Of a stretch of DNA of 62,646 bases, positions 24,852-33,831 are shown in pieces. The first letter of the stretch is position 1, and each line of letters starts with the position of its first letter. The notes under the pieces were generated by a model. It was given only the letters and a program-made list of their open reading frames with translations. It did not search any database and had not been told where the DNA came from. Position numbers and translations under genes: made by a program. The stretch is from Pirellulaceae bacterium (lineage in GTDB: Bacteria > Planctomycetota > Planctomycetia > Pirellulales > Pirellulaceae), in contig JASMLW010000471.1 of assembly GCA_030748485.1 (NCBI GenBank), positions 1 to 62,646 on the forward strand. Reading direction: 5' to 3'.

Positions 24852-27071
24852 TTAGCGTCGGAACAAAAACTCTTTCGCATTCAGCAGCGCCCAGGTGATG
24901 TCCTGCAGCGCGGCGAAGCGGTCATCTGTTTCGTTTAGCAGTTTGGCGGCCGCTGTTCGTTCGCTCTCCGTTGGAGATCGCGTCAGCGCGGACCAGTAGA
25001 GTTCGTCGATGATGTGGTCGACCGCGCGATCTGAGCGAGCCAGCTTGTCGAGTCGGTTGTCGGGCTCGGCCAGCAGCCGATTGATCCCCTTTCCACCCAC
25101 CAGCAGCAGAGCTTGCGAGAGAGTCGTCTCATTCGAGCGCTCACACTCGCAAGCCAGGATGCGTTCCGGCTTGCCGAAAGCGGCCAGGAATTGGTCACCG
25201 GTTTGCGGCGGCGATTCGCGGCGGCGCACCCGGCGCACTCCCGGCATTTGCATCGCCCGCATGCCGACCGGGTAACCGGCGAATCGAGGCGGGCGGCCGA
25301 TGACCTGACACTGCGCGTCGAGCAGCTGTTCGGCCGTCAGTCGCCGGACGTAGGCGTGTGAATAGTTGACTTGGTCGCGACGGTTGTTGGCGGTCGGCTG
25401 AGCTGACAGCTGATAGGTCCGCGAGTTCATGATGGTGCGGACGAGGTGCCTGGTCGAGAACTCGTGCTTGGCGAAGTCCGCCCCCAACTCGCCCAACAAG
25501 TTCGGGTGGCTGGCGGGGTTAGTCACGCGGAAATCGTCAATCGGTTCGACCAGTCCGCGACCCAGCAGATGCCACCAGATCCAATTGGCCCGCACTTCAC
25601 TGAATCGCCGGTTGTCGGGCGAGGTCATCCATTCCGCCGTGAGCGGCAACCGGTCCGTACTTTGGTCGAGCTCCGGCGTTTCGGCGCCGAGCAGTTGAGG
25701 GCGAGCGTCGCGGCCGGTCCTCGGATTTCGCACTTCTCCTTCATCTCGCACGAGCACAATCTGCTCGCCGACGAATTCGTTCTTGTCGAATCTGTCGCGG
25801 CGGCCATTCTTCAGGATCCGATAGTCGATGCGGGCGAACATGGCGGCCCACGAGTAGTAGTCGCGCTGCGTCCAACGGTCGAACGGATGATTGTGACAAC
25901 GCGCGCATTGCAGCCGCGATCCCAGGAACAATCGAGCTGTCGTTTCGCTTCGCGTCGTCGGGTCGCGGTTCGCGCGGAAGAAATTCGCCGGCGGGTTGTC
26001 GTACGTACTGCCGCGGGCCGTCAGCAGTTCGCGAACGAACTGGTCGACTCCCTTGTCCGCGGCGATCGACTCGCGAATCCACTTGTGGAACGACTCGACT
26101 CCTTTGACATCCAACAGTTTCTCTTCGTTGCGGAGCAGGTCGCCCCACTTGAGAGTCCAGAAGTCGGCGTACTCGGGGCGCTCGAGCAGCGCGTCGATCA
26201 GTTTCTTCCGTTTCTGGGGATCGCGATCGGCGATGAAGGACCGCGCTTCCTCGCTTGTCGGCAACGCGCCGATCGCGTCGAGAAATGCGCGGCGAACGAA
26301 AACTCCGTCGCTGCACAACGGCGAGGGGTTGATGTGCAGCAACTTGAGTTTGCGGGCGACGAAGCGGTCGATGTAATTGTTCTCAGCCGGTGGCCGCCAC
26401 GTGAAGTTCTCCTGCTGAGGAATGAACGCCACGCGGACCGGAGCCTGGACCTGCAGATAGCGAATGGTAATCGTCGTTTCACCGAACTCGTTTCGCGAGA
26501 CGAGTCCACGCGGGCTAGCGGTGGCGACGAAGTTGCTCGCTTCGTAGACCGACCAGTTGGTCACATCGCGCTCCGATCCGTTGGAAAAGCGAGCCGTGAC
26601 GCGCAATTGCAATTCGTGTTGTGGAGCCCGCACGACCGCCGTGCTCGGATCGATTCGCAGTTGCTCGACTCGAGGAGTCGCCGGGTCGGGACCGGGAGCG
26701 CCCGCGGCGATCCAATCGCGAATCACTCGGTAGTGTGCGGAGTCCGCCGGCAAGCGCCGCCCGCCGACATGAGGGGCTCGTCCCGAAGGCTTGCGGAGAA
26801 TCAGGCTGTCGTTCGGCGAAAACAGGTTGATCCGGCGACCGGCCAGTTCGCGAGTCAGACGCTCGTGATCCAGTTGCGGATCTTGACCGCGGAGACTCAA
26901 GCGAAATCCGCCCTTGCCGTTTTGATTGCCGTGGCAGACTCCCGCATTGCAACCGGCTCGCGAGATCGCTCCCATCACATCCACGGAGAACGACGGCGCC
27001 GACTCTTCGCCGCCGGCCAGGCCAGCGATGAGCGCGAGGGCGATCGAAAGTAACAGGGTGCGGTGGAGCAT
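24852..27071 (-). CDS. Cytochrome-like, BIG2, DUF1549 and DUF1553 protein
   Basis: 739 residues with a signal peptide (LLLSIALALIAGLAGG). Order of parts: a cytochrome-like segment at about 35-50 (AGCNAGVCHGNQNGKGG, Cx4CH rather than CxxCH); a bacterial Ig-like 2 domain at about 140-225 (LRVTARFSNGSERDVTNWSV); DUF1549 at about 235-430 with SRLQCARCHNHPFDRW, which supplies a true CxxCH; and DUF1553 at about 490-720 (ANWIWWHLLGRGLVEPIDDF, TYQLSAQP). This combination is typical of planctomycetes; heme binding and substrate are unproven. ATG at 27071 selected because the leader starts there. Precedes the MBL gene by 24 bp. Confidence 0.92.
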   Translation of the reverse strand: MLHRTLLLSIALALIAGLAGGEESAPSFSVDVMGAISRAGCNAGVCHGNQNGKGGFRLSLRGQDPQLDHERLTRELAGRRINLFSPNDSLILRKPSGRAPHVGGRRLPADSAHYRVIRDWIAAGAPGPDPATPRVEQLRIDPSTAVVRAPQHELQLRVTARFSNGSERDVTNWSVYEASNFVATASPRGLVSRNEFGETTITIRYLQVQAPVRVAFIPQQENFTWRPPAENNYIDRFVARKLKLLHINPSPLCSDGVFVRRAFLDAIGALPTSEEARSFIADRDPQKRKKLIDALLERPEYADFWTLKWGDLLRNEEKLLDVKGVESFHKWIRESIAADKGVDQFVRELLTARGSTYDNPPANFFRANRDPTTRSETTARLFLGSRLQCARCHNHPFDRWTQRDYYSWAAMFARIDYRILKNGRRDRFDKNEFVGEQIVLVRDEGEVRNPRTGRDARPQLLGAETPELDQSTDRLPLTAEWMTSPDNRRFSEVRANWIWWHLLGRGLVEPIDDFRVTNPASHPNLLGELGADFAKHEFSTRHLVRTIMNSRTYQLSAQPTANNRRDQVNYSHAYVRRLTAEQLLDAQCQVIGRPPRFAGYPVGMRAMQMPGVRRVRRRESPPQTGDQFLAAFGKPERILACECERSNETTLSQALLLVGGKGINRLLAEPDNRLDKLARSDRAVDHIIDELYWSALTRSPTESERTAAAKLLNETDDRFAALQDITWALLNAKEFLFRR

Positions 27072-27173
27072 GGCGCGCGGTTTCGGAGGGAAGCCATAGT
27101 ATCGGCCAACCATCTCGCGTTCGCAAACCTGCACGTCTCGACCGAGCCACCTCGCACATCGTCGCCAACGTCG

Positions 27174-28133
27174 TTAGCGGCGCGACCCAGGCGCGTCCAG
27201 CAGGACGGTGTTCGAGACGGAATTGCCGTATTTCTCGAACTGGTCAAACGTCCACACGACTCGCTTCGACTTCGGCTCGATCTCGACGAGCAGCGGGTTG
27301 CCGGGCCCGGCGTGACAATTGCCAATCACGTAGTTTCCGTTGGGCAACACCTCCAACGTGGTGACCCAGGCGAGCGTGATGTTCGGCAGGTCCTTCTGAT
27401 GCAGTTGCCAGACGATCCGCTTGTCGGCGGTCACTTCCAATACGCTGTGCCCGTTTCCAGAGCCGATCAGCGTGTTGCCGTTGGCCAGACGGACGGCGCT
27501 GAAGCACTGATTGCCAAACGCCTCGGGGCCATGGCCGCCGCGACGTTCCTTGTCGAACAACGGGACGGTGTAGTCCCAGACCACTTTTCCCGTCTTGCCG
27601 TCGTACTCGCGGACGGCCCCGTCGCCCTCGTGGCACACGAGGTAGTTGCCGTTGGCAAGTTTGCGAGCCAACCGGGTGTCGCGATGCGGATGGGGCGAGT
27701 CCAGCTTTAGCTTGACTTCCTTGAGCAGCCGGCCTTGTCGATCGATTTCGATGATCCGCCCCGCGCCCGATTCGGCGATCATGACGCGGCCGTCCTTTAA
27801 CGGTTGAAACGCATGGACCTCGATGCGTTTTCCGCGGTTGCCGTTGGAAGCGGTGGCGTCGTACGACCAGACGACCTTCTTCGTCTGGCGATCAATCTCG
27901 ACGATGCGGCGATTCCGCTCCTGGACCATCAGGTTGCCGTTGGCGAGCACATGAATGTCGTGGATCGGTCCCCACTTCATCTCCCATTCGACTTTCCCCT
28001 CCGCCGAGACAACGACCAGCTTGCCGTTTCCCTGAACGACCAATCGATGCGCGGCTGAAGCGGTTTGTAGGCCGACGAGCGAAAACGCGAGGAGCAGGAT
28101 CGAGCAACGAATGGGGCGGGTGGAGTAATTCAC
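27174..28133 (-). CDS. Secreted beta-propeller protein, PQQ/NHL-like
   Basis: 319 residues, GTG start, signal peptide (SILLLAFSLVGLQTASA). At least five repeats of about 45 residues with the pattern NGN(L/Y)-V/M-...-E-D...K-VVW (LANGNLMVQERNRRIVEID, LANGNYLVCHEGDGAVREYD, LANGNTLIGSGNGHSVLEV, LPNGNYVIGNCHAGPGNPLL), which predicts a six- or seven-bladed propeller. No quinoprotein active-site residues can be picked out, so it is likelier a binding or structural propeller than a dehydrogenase. It lies between the cytochrome/DUF1549 gene (102 bp downstream) and two DUF1501 genes upstream. Confidence 0.82.
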   Translation of the reverse strand: MNYSTRPIRCSILLLAFSLVGLQTASAAHRLVVQGNGKLVVVSAEGKVEWEMKWGPIHDIHVLANGNLMVQERNRRIVEIDRQTKKVVWSYDATASNGNRGKRIEVHAFQPLKDGRVMIAESGAGRIIEIDRQGRLLKEVKLKLDSPHPHRDTRLARKLANGNYLVCHEGDGAVREYDGKTGKVVWDYTVPLFDKERRGGHGPEAFGNQCFSAVRLANGNTLIGSGNGHSVLEVTADKRIVWQLHQKDLPNITLAWVTTLEVLPNGNYVIGNCHAGPGNPLLVEIEPKSKRVVWTFDQFEKYGNSVSNTVLLDAPGSRR

Positions 28134-28209
28134 GATGGAGGCGCCGTGGAGAGCAAGGGACGAGAGAGAAGAGTGTTTACGTGTATCCTAACGAGTATTG
28201 ACGACGGAA

Positions 28210-28260
28210 CCTCCCAGCACAAATGGCCTCTCAGCACAAATGGCCTCCCAGCACAAATGG
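28210..28260. repeat. 17-bp tandem repeat, three copies
   Basis: CCTCCCAGCACAAATGG repeated at 28210, 28227 (one base changed) and 28244. It lies in the 211-bp gap between the tandem DUF1501 genes and the propeller gene. No mobile-element features accompany it. Confidence 0.95.
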
Positions 28261-28344
28261 CCGTCCGGGAAAGAGCGCTTTCGAACAGATAACTTCGAAC
28301 AGATGACGATGCGCTTGGCGAAAGCCGGTTCGAACCGCCGCTGC

Positions 28345-29688
28345 TCAAAGCAACTCGGCGATCGGTTGCACGCCGGGATCGAGCAGGTATTGAGGACGGC
28401 CGCGGAAGTCGAACAGGCGATCGGAGTCGAGCCGCACGCCCAGGTTGTGATAGATCGTGGCGAACACCTCTTGGAAGGTGACCGGCCGATCGTCCGCTTC
28501 GCCGCCGAGTCGATCGGTGGAGCCGATGACTTGCCCGTTTCGCATCCCTCCGCCCGCCAGCAGAGCGCTGCAGACGCGGGGCCAGTGGTCGCGGCCGGCG
28601 TTCTTGTTGATCTTCGGAGTGCGGCCGAATTCTCCCCAAACAACGACGGTGACGTCTCTGTCGAGCCCCCGTTCGTGCAGGTCTTCGACAAGCGCCGTCA
28701 CGCCTCGTTCGAAGACGGGCAACTCGCCCTTGGCCAGACCGAAGTTGTTGCCGTGCCAATCCCAAAAACTGTGATTCACGGTGACGACCCGCGCTCCCGC
28801 TTCCACCAAGCGGCGGGCGATCAAGAAATTCTGCGGCGCGTGGGGCGCCGCGTCGCCCTTCGGCTTGCTCAAGTCCGACTCGCCGTAACGGTCGCGGACG
28901 GCCTGATCCTCCTTGGAGATGTCGAGCGCGTCGAACAGCTGAGAGGAAGTGAGAATGCCCATGGCGCGTTCGGTGAACACGTCCATCCCGGACATTTTTC
29001 CGCTCGAGTCCCAAGCGCGGCGGAATGTGTCGAACGAGTTCAGCAGTTGGCGGCGGTCGCCCAATCGTCGGTCGTCGACGCCGTTGAGCACCATGTCGGA
29101 ACGGCTCGGCCCGGTCGGTCGGAACGATGAGTTTCCGATACCGAGAAAGCCGGCTCCCGGCTCGTTGTAGGGGCGGTGCTTCGTCGTGTAGCAGAGGCTT
29201 ACAAACGGCGGAATGCCCGGTTGAACGGGACCCTGGTAATGTGAGACGGCGCTGCCAAAGTGAGGCCAGCCGCCCGCCGGCGCGTTGCGGTCGTGATGAC
29301 CGGTCATGCACTGGTGCGAGTAATGGGAGTCGCGGGCTCCGACCATCGATCGAATGGCCGTCACCTTGTCCATGCACTTCGACAACAGCGGCAGTTGCTC
29401 GCAGATTCTCACGCCTGGCACGTTGGTGGGAATCGACGCGAACTGTCCGCGAAACTCGCGCGGCGCATCCTCCTTGATGTCGTACATGTCCTGGTGCGGA
29501 GGACCGCCGCACAAGTAGATCATGATGACCGACTTGTGAGAGACGCCCTGTTCGGCGGCCGACTCGAGCGCCAGTAGTTGAGCGAGGCTGAGCCCGCCGA
29601 GCCCGAGCCCGCCGATGCGAAGAAAGCTGCGCCGCGATATCCCGTCGCAAAAACGGCCGCGGAGTTTGGCGCCCTTGATCTGCAGCAC
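28345..29688 (-). CDS. DUF1501 protein, tandem paralogue 2
   Basis: 447 residues with a Tat-like leader (ISRRSFLRIGGLGLGGLSLAQLL). Blocks in order: [92 protein letters not shown] and ALLAGGGMRNGQVIGSTDR. The sequence is close to the gene immediately upstream (29701) over its full length, so the pair arose by tandem duplication. GTG start with AGGA seven bases before it. The 12-bp gap to the upstream gene indicates co-transcription. Confidence 0.94.
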   Translation of the reverse strand: MLQIKGAKLRGRFCDGISRRSFLRIGGLGLGGLSLAQLLALESAAEQGVSHKSVIMIYLCGGPPHQDMYDIKEDAPREFRGQFASIPTNVPGVRICEQLPLLSKCMDKVTAIRSMVGARDSHYSHQCMTGHHDRNAPAGGWPHFGSAVSHYQGPVQPGIPPFVSLCYTTKHRPYNEPGAGFLGIGNSSFRPTGPSRSDMVLNGVDDRRLGDRRQLLNSFDTFRRAWDSSGKMSGMDVFTERAMGILTSSQLFDALDISKEDQAVRDRYGESDLSKPKGDAAPHAPQNFLIARRLVEAGARVVTVNHSFWDWHGNNFGLAKGELPVFERGVTALVEDLHERGLDRDVTVVVWGEFGRTPKINKNAGRDHWPRVCSALLAGGGMRNGQVIGSTDRLGGEADDRPVTFQEVFATIYHNLGVRLDSDRLFDFRGRPQYLLDPGVQPIAELL

Positions 29689-29700
29689 GTCCAGTTCCTG

Positions 29701-31065
29701 TTAAACCAATTCTCGCAGCGGCTCGACGCCGGAATCCACCGGGTATTGAGGCCGACTACGGAAATCGAACTCGCGCACCGTGCGAAGATCTATGCCGATG
29801 TTCTGGTAGAGCGTCGCCATGATATCCTGGAATGTCACCGGTCGATCGTCGGCGTATTCGCCCAAACGGTTTGTCGAGCCAATGACTTGGCCGGCTCGGA
29901 TGCCGCCGCCCGCCATCAACGCGCACGATACACGCGGCCAATGGTCGCGGCCGGCGTTCTTGTTGATCTTCGGCGTCCGCCCAAACTCACCCCAGACTAC
30001 GACCGAAACGTCGGACAACATGCCGCGCTGTTCGAGGTCTTCCACTAGCGCCGAGGTCGCCCTGTCGAGCATCGGCATGTCCTGCCGGCCTCGATTGAAG
30101 TTGCCGCCGTGCCAATCCCAACGGCTGAAGTTCAGCGATACGACGCGAGCTCCCGCTTCGATCAATCGTCGAGCGATCAGGAAGTTCTCGGTCATCTTCG
30201 GCGCGCCGTCGGCGCGGAACGTGGGGTCGCCTTTGCCGTAACGCTCGATCGTCGCGGGCGACTCCTTCGTGTAATCCATCGCTTCCGCCAGGTTGGACGA
30301 AGACAAAATGCCAACCGCCTGCTGATTGAACGCGTCCAGTCCATCCATCAAGCCGCTGTTGTCGACGTCGCGTTTGAAACTGTCGAGAGCCCCGCGAAGC
30401 GTTTCGCGGTCCTGCAGACGCTCCAGCGTGATTCCCTTCAACACCATGTTCTCGGTCTTGGATGTCTCGCTCTTGCCGCCCACCAATCGGAACGGCGAAT
30501 GGGCCATGCCGAGGAAGCCGCCCGCCGCCGGATCGCCCCACGGGTTGTGTCCCGTTTTGTAAAACAGACTGAGGTGCGGCGGGATCGTGCGATTAACCGG
30601 ACCTTGGAGGTGCGAAACCCAGGCTCCCTGCGAGGGCCAGCCGCCCGCCGGCTCGTTGCGATTGTGGCGCCCCGTCATGCACTGGAACGCGAAGTGCGAT
30701 CCGGTCGCTCCGACAACGGAGCGGATTGGCACGAAGCGATCCATCATGCTGGCGATCCGCGGGAACAACTCCCCGATCTCGATCCCGGGCACGTTCGTCT
30801 TGATCGGTTCGAACTCACCACGAATCTCGCGCGGCGCGTCCACCTTGATATCCCACATGTCCTGGTGGGGAGGCCCGCCGGGCAGGAAGATGTTGATGAT
30901 CGCCTTGTGAGATGATCCTGTCCGTTGGACAGATTCAGCTCGGAGCAGCTGGGGAAGCGTCAGTCCACCGAGCGCCATCCCACCGATGTGGAGAAAGTTG
31001 CGGCGGGTAAGGCCATCGCAGAACCCACTTCGTGAGTCCGGCTTGCCGAGAATGGTGAGCATCAT
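29701..31065 (-). CDS. DUF1501 protein, tandem paralogue 1
   Basis: 454 residues. Tat-like leader [23 protein letters not shown], then [91 protein letters not shown] and [19 protein letters not shown]. Exported, phosphatase/sulfatase-like fold, unproven activity. AAGGAG stands six bases before the ATG at 31065 and a promoter with good hexamers lies at 31102-31130, so this gene heads the minus-strand run. Confidence 0.94.
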   Translation of the reverse strand: MMLTILGKPDSRSGFCDGLTRRNFLHIGGMALGGLTLPQLLRAESVQRTGSSHKAIINIFLPGGPPHQDMWDIKVDAPREIRGEFEPIKTNVPGIEIGELFPRIASMMDRFVPIRSVVGATGSHFAFQCMTGRHNRNEPAGGWPSQGAWVSHLQGPVNRTIPPHLSLFYKTGHNPWGDPAAGGFLGMAHSPFRLVGGKSETSKTENMVLKGITLERLQDRETLRGALDSFKRDVDNSGLMDGLDAFNQQAVGILSSSNLAEAMDYTKESPATIERYGKGDPTFRADGAPKMTENFLIARRLIEAGARVVSLNFSRWDWHGGNFNRGRQDMPMLDRATSALVEDLEQRGMLSDVSVVVWGEFGRTPKINKNAGRDHWPRVSCALMAGGGIRAGQVIGSTNRLGEYADDRPVTFQDIMATLYQNIGIDLRTVREFDFRSRPQYPVDSGVEPLRELV

Positions 31066-31101
31066 CCAGCTCCTTGCGAGTAGGGGACTTTCCGCAGCAC
31101 G

Positions 31102-31130
31102 ATCGTATCAAAGGGGACTGATCAGTTCAA
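31102..31130 (-). promoter_or_regulatory. Sigma-70-type promoter of the tandem DUF1501 genes
   Basis: On the minus strand TTGAAC (31130-31125), 17-bp spacer, TACGAT (31107-31102), 36 bases before the ATG at 31065. Spacing is ideal and both hexamers match the consensus at four or more positions. Confidence 0.65.
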
Positions 31131-31333
31131 TATTTTTGATCGGCTCCGCCGCCGCTCCGGCTCCATCCTCGAGCTATAAACGGGATTCCTCCATCCCCCC
31201 CTAAATTGCCGTAATGAGCAGGTTCCACGCCGCCAATGCCGGGTACTGGGTGGATTGGGCAGTTTGTGAACTCGCGAATCTGCTGTGATGGAGTAAATTG
31301 ATCGCCCGGGAACGTGTTCATCAGGAAAATGGC

Positions 31334-32101
31334 ATGCAGATTTTGGACAGAGTTTTCTTAGTAACGGGAGGCGCTTCCGGGCTCGGAGAAGCGTGCGCTC
31401 GACACTTGGTCGCGGGCGGAGCCCGGGTCGTGGTCGCCGACTTGCAAGTCGATCGAGGCCGGGAACTGGTGGGGGAATTGGGTTCGCCGACTCATTTCAC
31501 GTCCACGGACGTGACGTCGCCCGAACAGGGGGCGGCCGCGGTGCGGCAGGCGGTTGAGCGGTTCGGAAAACTGGATGGTTTGATCAGTTGCGCGGGGATC
31601 TTGGGCGGCGCGCGGATCGTGGGCCGCGACGGGCCGCATGACTTGGCGACGTTTGAACAGGTCATTCGAGTGAACTTGATCGGCGTCTTCAACATGATGC
31701 GACTGGCCGCCGACGCGATGCAACAGAATGAACCGAACGAAGACGGCGAGCGCGGCGTGATCATCAACACTTCATCGGTGGCGGCCTACGAAGGTCAGAT
31801 TGGACAAGCCGCCTACTCGGCCTCGAAAGGCGGCGTGGCTTCGATGACGTTGCCCGCCGCCCGCGAATTGGCTCGGCTGGGAATCCGGGTCGTCGCGATT
31901 GCACCGGGAGTTTTCGAAACGGCCATGATGGCGGCGACGCCCGACTCCTTGCGCGAGTCGTTGCTTGAGCAAGCGCCGTTTCCACGACGGTTCGGAAAGC
32001 CGAGCGAGTTCGCCGAGTTCGCGCAGCAGATCATCGAGAACTCGATGCTCAACGGATCGGTGCTGCGTCTGGACGGCGCGACGCGAATGGGATCCAAGTG
32101 A
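31334..32101 (+). CDS. Short-chain dehydrogenase/reductase, 3-hydroxyacyl-CoA dehydrogenase type II-like
   Basis: 255 residues, classical SDR. NAD-binding TGGASGLGEACA at about 10-21, VVADLQVDRG (Asp after the second strand favours NAD(H)), catalytic Ser in INTSSVAAYEGQIG, and YSASKGG giving the YxxxK pair. The overall wording (GGASGLGEA, IINTSSVAAYEGQIGQAAYSASKGG, VFETAMM, NGSVLRLDGATRM) is that of the HSD17B10-like 3-hydroxyacyl-CoA dehydrogenase group, so a role in fatty or branched-chain acyl-CoA oxidation is likely. ATG at 31334 follows AGGAAAA at about eight bases. Stands alone on the plus strand. Confidence 0.9.
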   Translation: MQILDRVFLVTGGASGLGEACARHLVAGGARVVVADLQVDRGRELVGELGSPTHFTSTDVTSPEQGAAAVRQAVERFGKLDGLISCAGILGGARIVGRDGPHDLATFEQVIRVNLIGVFNMMRLAADAMQQNEPNEDGERGVIINTSSVAAYEGQIGQAAYSASKGGVASMTLPAARELARLGIRVVAIAPGVFETAMMAATPDSLRESLLEQAPFPRRFGKPSEFAEFAQQIIENSMLNGSVLRLDGATRMGSK

Positions 32102-32123
32102 CGTCGCAGCGACTCCGTGGTGG

Positions 32124-32393
32124 TCAGAGCCAGTCGTTCGCCAGGTGCCACTGAGCGGTTTCGCAGAGACGCGCGCGCAGCGGTTTGGCCGGCTCCCATT
32201 CGAGCAGTTTCTTGGCCCACCGATTGGAAGCCGCCCAGCTGGCGGCGGTGGCTTCGCGAATCTTGTCCAGATTGAAAACGCTCGACCGTCGAATGATGCG
32301 TTGAGCGGCGGCGGAGCAGGCGGCTCCCAACCAGGCGTACGGCATCGGCAGGGTCAGATTCATGGCGGTGGGCGAGGCCAAAGATTCTCTGAC
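32124..32393 (-). pseudogene. C-terminal remnant of an NAD-dependent epimerase/dehydratase
   Basis: About 85 codons read as the last quarter of an extended-SDR epimerase: LTLPMPYAWLGA, then RRSSVFNLDKIREATAASW, WAKKLLEWEPAKPL and LCETAQWHLANDWL, matching in order the family's C-terminal substrate-domain blocks including the final W-x-x-x-x-WL. The nucleotide-binding part and catalytic YxxxK are absent, a stop codon precedes the homologous part at about 32395, and no plausible start lies further upstream. It ends 22 bp after the SDR gene on the other strand. Confidence 0.72.
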
Positions 32394-32577
32394 GAGTTAC
32401 CAGTGCGGTGGGCATGGGATTGAAAACGGGGACTGAACGTAATGCCACAAAGCTAGTATAGTTAACACTTCGCGCTTCGCTTGGCCGTGGTTTTGCCGCC
32501 TCCACAAATCCACTTGAGCGACTCGACTTTCCCCTTCATTTTCGCGACATTCGCCCGCGGCTCCTCCCCGTTGGAGA

Positions 32578-32600
32578 TGACCGAACGGGCCGTTCGGTCA
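32578..32600. promoter_or_regulatory. Perfect 10-bp inverted repeat, probable operator
   Basis: The arm TGACCGAACG (32578-32587) and its exact complement (32591-32600) flank GGC. The ACCGxxCGGT-type symmetry and length are typical of TetR-family operators. It is 35 bp before the ATG of the GNAT gene, where a repressor would block transcription. No TetR gene is present in this window. As RNA it would be a hairpin, but no T run follows. Confidence 0.55.
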
Positions 32601-32609
32601 CGAGTCAAT

Positions 32610-32633
32610 AGAGATCCTGTAAGAGATCCTGTA
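32610..32633 (+). repeat. 12-bp exact tandem repeat just before a start codon
   Basis: AGAGATCCTGTA occurs at 32610-32621 and 32622-32633, ending one base before the ATG of the GNAT gene. Each copy carries AGAGA, the only purine run that could act as a ribosome site, so the duplication may set translation strength. Confidence 0.9.
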
Positions 32634-32634
32634 T

Positions 32635-33789
32635 ATGAGCGAACTGACCGTCAAGCCAGTCGCAACGCGTGCCGAACGAAAACAGTTTTTGCAGTTGCCT
32701 TGGCGGATCTATCAGGGGGATCCAAACTGGATTCCGCCACTCCGTCAAAACCAGAAAGAACTTGTCGGGTTCGCTCCGCACCCGTTCTATGACCGCAACG
32801 AGCGGCAGGCGTTCCTTGCCGTTCGCGACGGTCGCGCCGTGGGACGCATCTTGGCCATCGTCGACCGGGCGCATATCGATCGTTACGGAGAACAATTGGG
32901 GTTCTTCGGTTTCTTCGAATCGGAGGACGACCCGGCGATCGCCGCCGGGTTGTTCGACGCCGCTCGCGGTTGGCTCAAGGAACGGGGTCTGGAACGCATT
33001 CGCGGCCCGGTCAACCCCTCGATGAACTACGAGTGCGGTTTGTTGATTGAGGGCTTTGACTCGCCGCCCACGTTCATGATGACCTACAACCCGCCGCACT
33101 ACGCCGCCGCGATTGAAGCAGTCGGGCTGAGCAAGGTGCAGGACCTGTTCGCGTTCTGGGGACATGTCGAGATGCTCGACACGCTCGACAAGAAGCTCGC
33201 CTTCGTCGTCGAGGAGGCCACGAGACGCTTCAACATTTCGTTGCGCCGCATGGACACCAAACGCTTCGACACCGAAGTCCGGATGTTCCTCGACATCTAC
33301 AACCAATCGATGGGCGCGAACTGGGGCTTCACACCGCTGAGCGACAACGAAATCACCCACATGGCCAAGTCGCTCAAGCATCTCATCGTTCCCGAGATGA
33401 CCAGCATCGCCGAGGTGGACGGAAAGCCGGTGGGAGCCGTCTTCGCCATGCTCGACTACAATCCCCGAATCAAGAGCATGGACGGAAAGCTGTTTCCGTT
33501 TGGTTTCATCAAACTGCTGTGGAATCGGCGGCGCATCAAAACTGTCCGCATGATCGCCACCAACGTCGTACCCGAGTATCAGAGGTTTGGCGTCGGCTTG
33601 GTCGTGATGGCGAGACTCGTTCCCGAGGTTCTCGCCTGGGGTATCCAGGACGTCGAGTTCTCGTGGGTGCTTGAGTCAAACAACTTGTCCTTCAAAACGC
33701 TGAAAAGGGGCGGCGCGAGAGTTAGCAAAAAATACCGCATCTACGACTCAGATCCCACAGCCGATTCGTCCGGCGTTCCGGTCGCCTGA
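32635..33789 (+). CDS. GNAT-superfamily acyltransferase-like protein
   Basis: 384 residues, twice the size of a single GNAT domain. N-terminal part KPVATRAERKQFLQLPWRIYQGDPNWIPPL and RIRGPVNPSMNYECGLLIEGFDSPP are typical of a two-domain family found near fatty-acid genes. The C-terminal half contains VRMIATNVVPEYQRFGVGLVV, where the R/Q-x-x-G-x-G/A acetyl-CoA loop normally sits, and EFSWVLESNNLSFKTLKRGGA, the usual end of a GNAT fold. Cytoplasmic; substrate unknown. Upstream lie an operator-like palindrome and a 12-bp duplication. It is followed by a small membrane protein 42 bp later, perhaps in one transcript. Confidence 0.82.
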   Translation: MSELTVKPVATRAERKQFLQLPWRIYQGDPNWIPPLRQNQKELVGFAPHPFYDRNERQAFLAVRDGRAVGRILAIVDRAHIDRYGEQLGFFGFFESEDDPAIAAGLFDAARGWLKERGLERIRGPVNPSMNYECGLLIEGFDSPPTFMMTYNPPHYAAAIEAVGLSKVQDLFAFWGHVEMLDTLDKKLAFVVEEATRRFNISLRRMDTKRFDTEVRMFLDIYNQSMGANWGFTPLSDNEITHMAKSLKHLIVPEMTSIAEVDGKPVGAVFAMLDYNPRIKSMDGKLFPFGFIKLLWNRRRIKTVRMIATNVVPEYQRFGVGLVVMARLVPEVLAWGIQDVEFSWVLESNNLSFKTLKRGGARVSKKYRIYDSDPTADSSGVPVA

Positions 33790-33831
33790 GGTCCTGCTGG
33801 CGCACAGCCGCGGCGCTTTTGGAGAGACACC

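Noticed and set aside
25446..27053. 535-codon plus-strand frame opposite the DUF1549/DUF1553 gene
   Set aside because: Long only because of GC bias; the opposite strand carries recognisable domains over the whole length.
28326..28337. CGGTTCGAACCG, which resembles a tRNA T-arm
   Set aside because: No acceptor, anticodon or D-arm can be built around it; it is an isolated palindrome after a stop codon.
28130..29650. 506-codon minus-strand frame overlapping the DUF1501 gene at 28345
   Set aside because: Arg/Ser-rich out-of-frame reading of the DUF1501 gene; none of its parts resembles a protein family.
31813..32505. 230-codon minus-strand frame covering the SDR 3' end and epimerase remnant
   Set aside because: It is in a different frame from both the SDR gene and the epimerase homology and shows no family resemblance.
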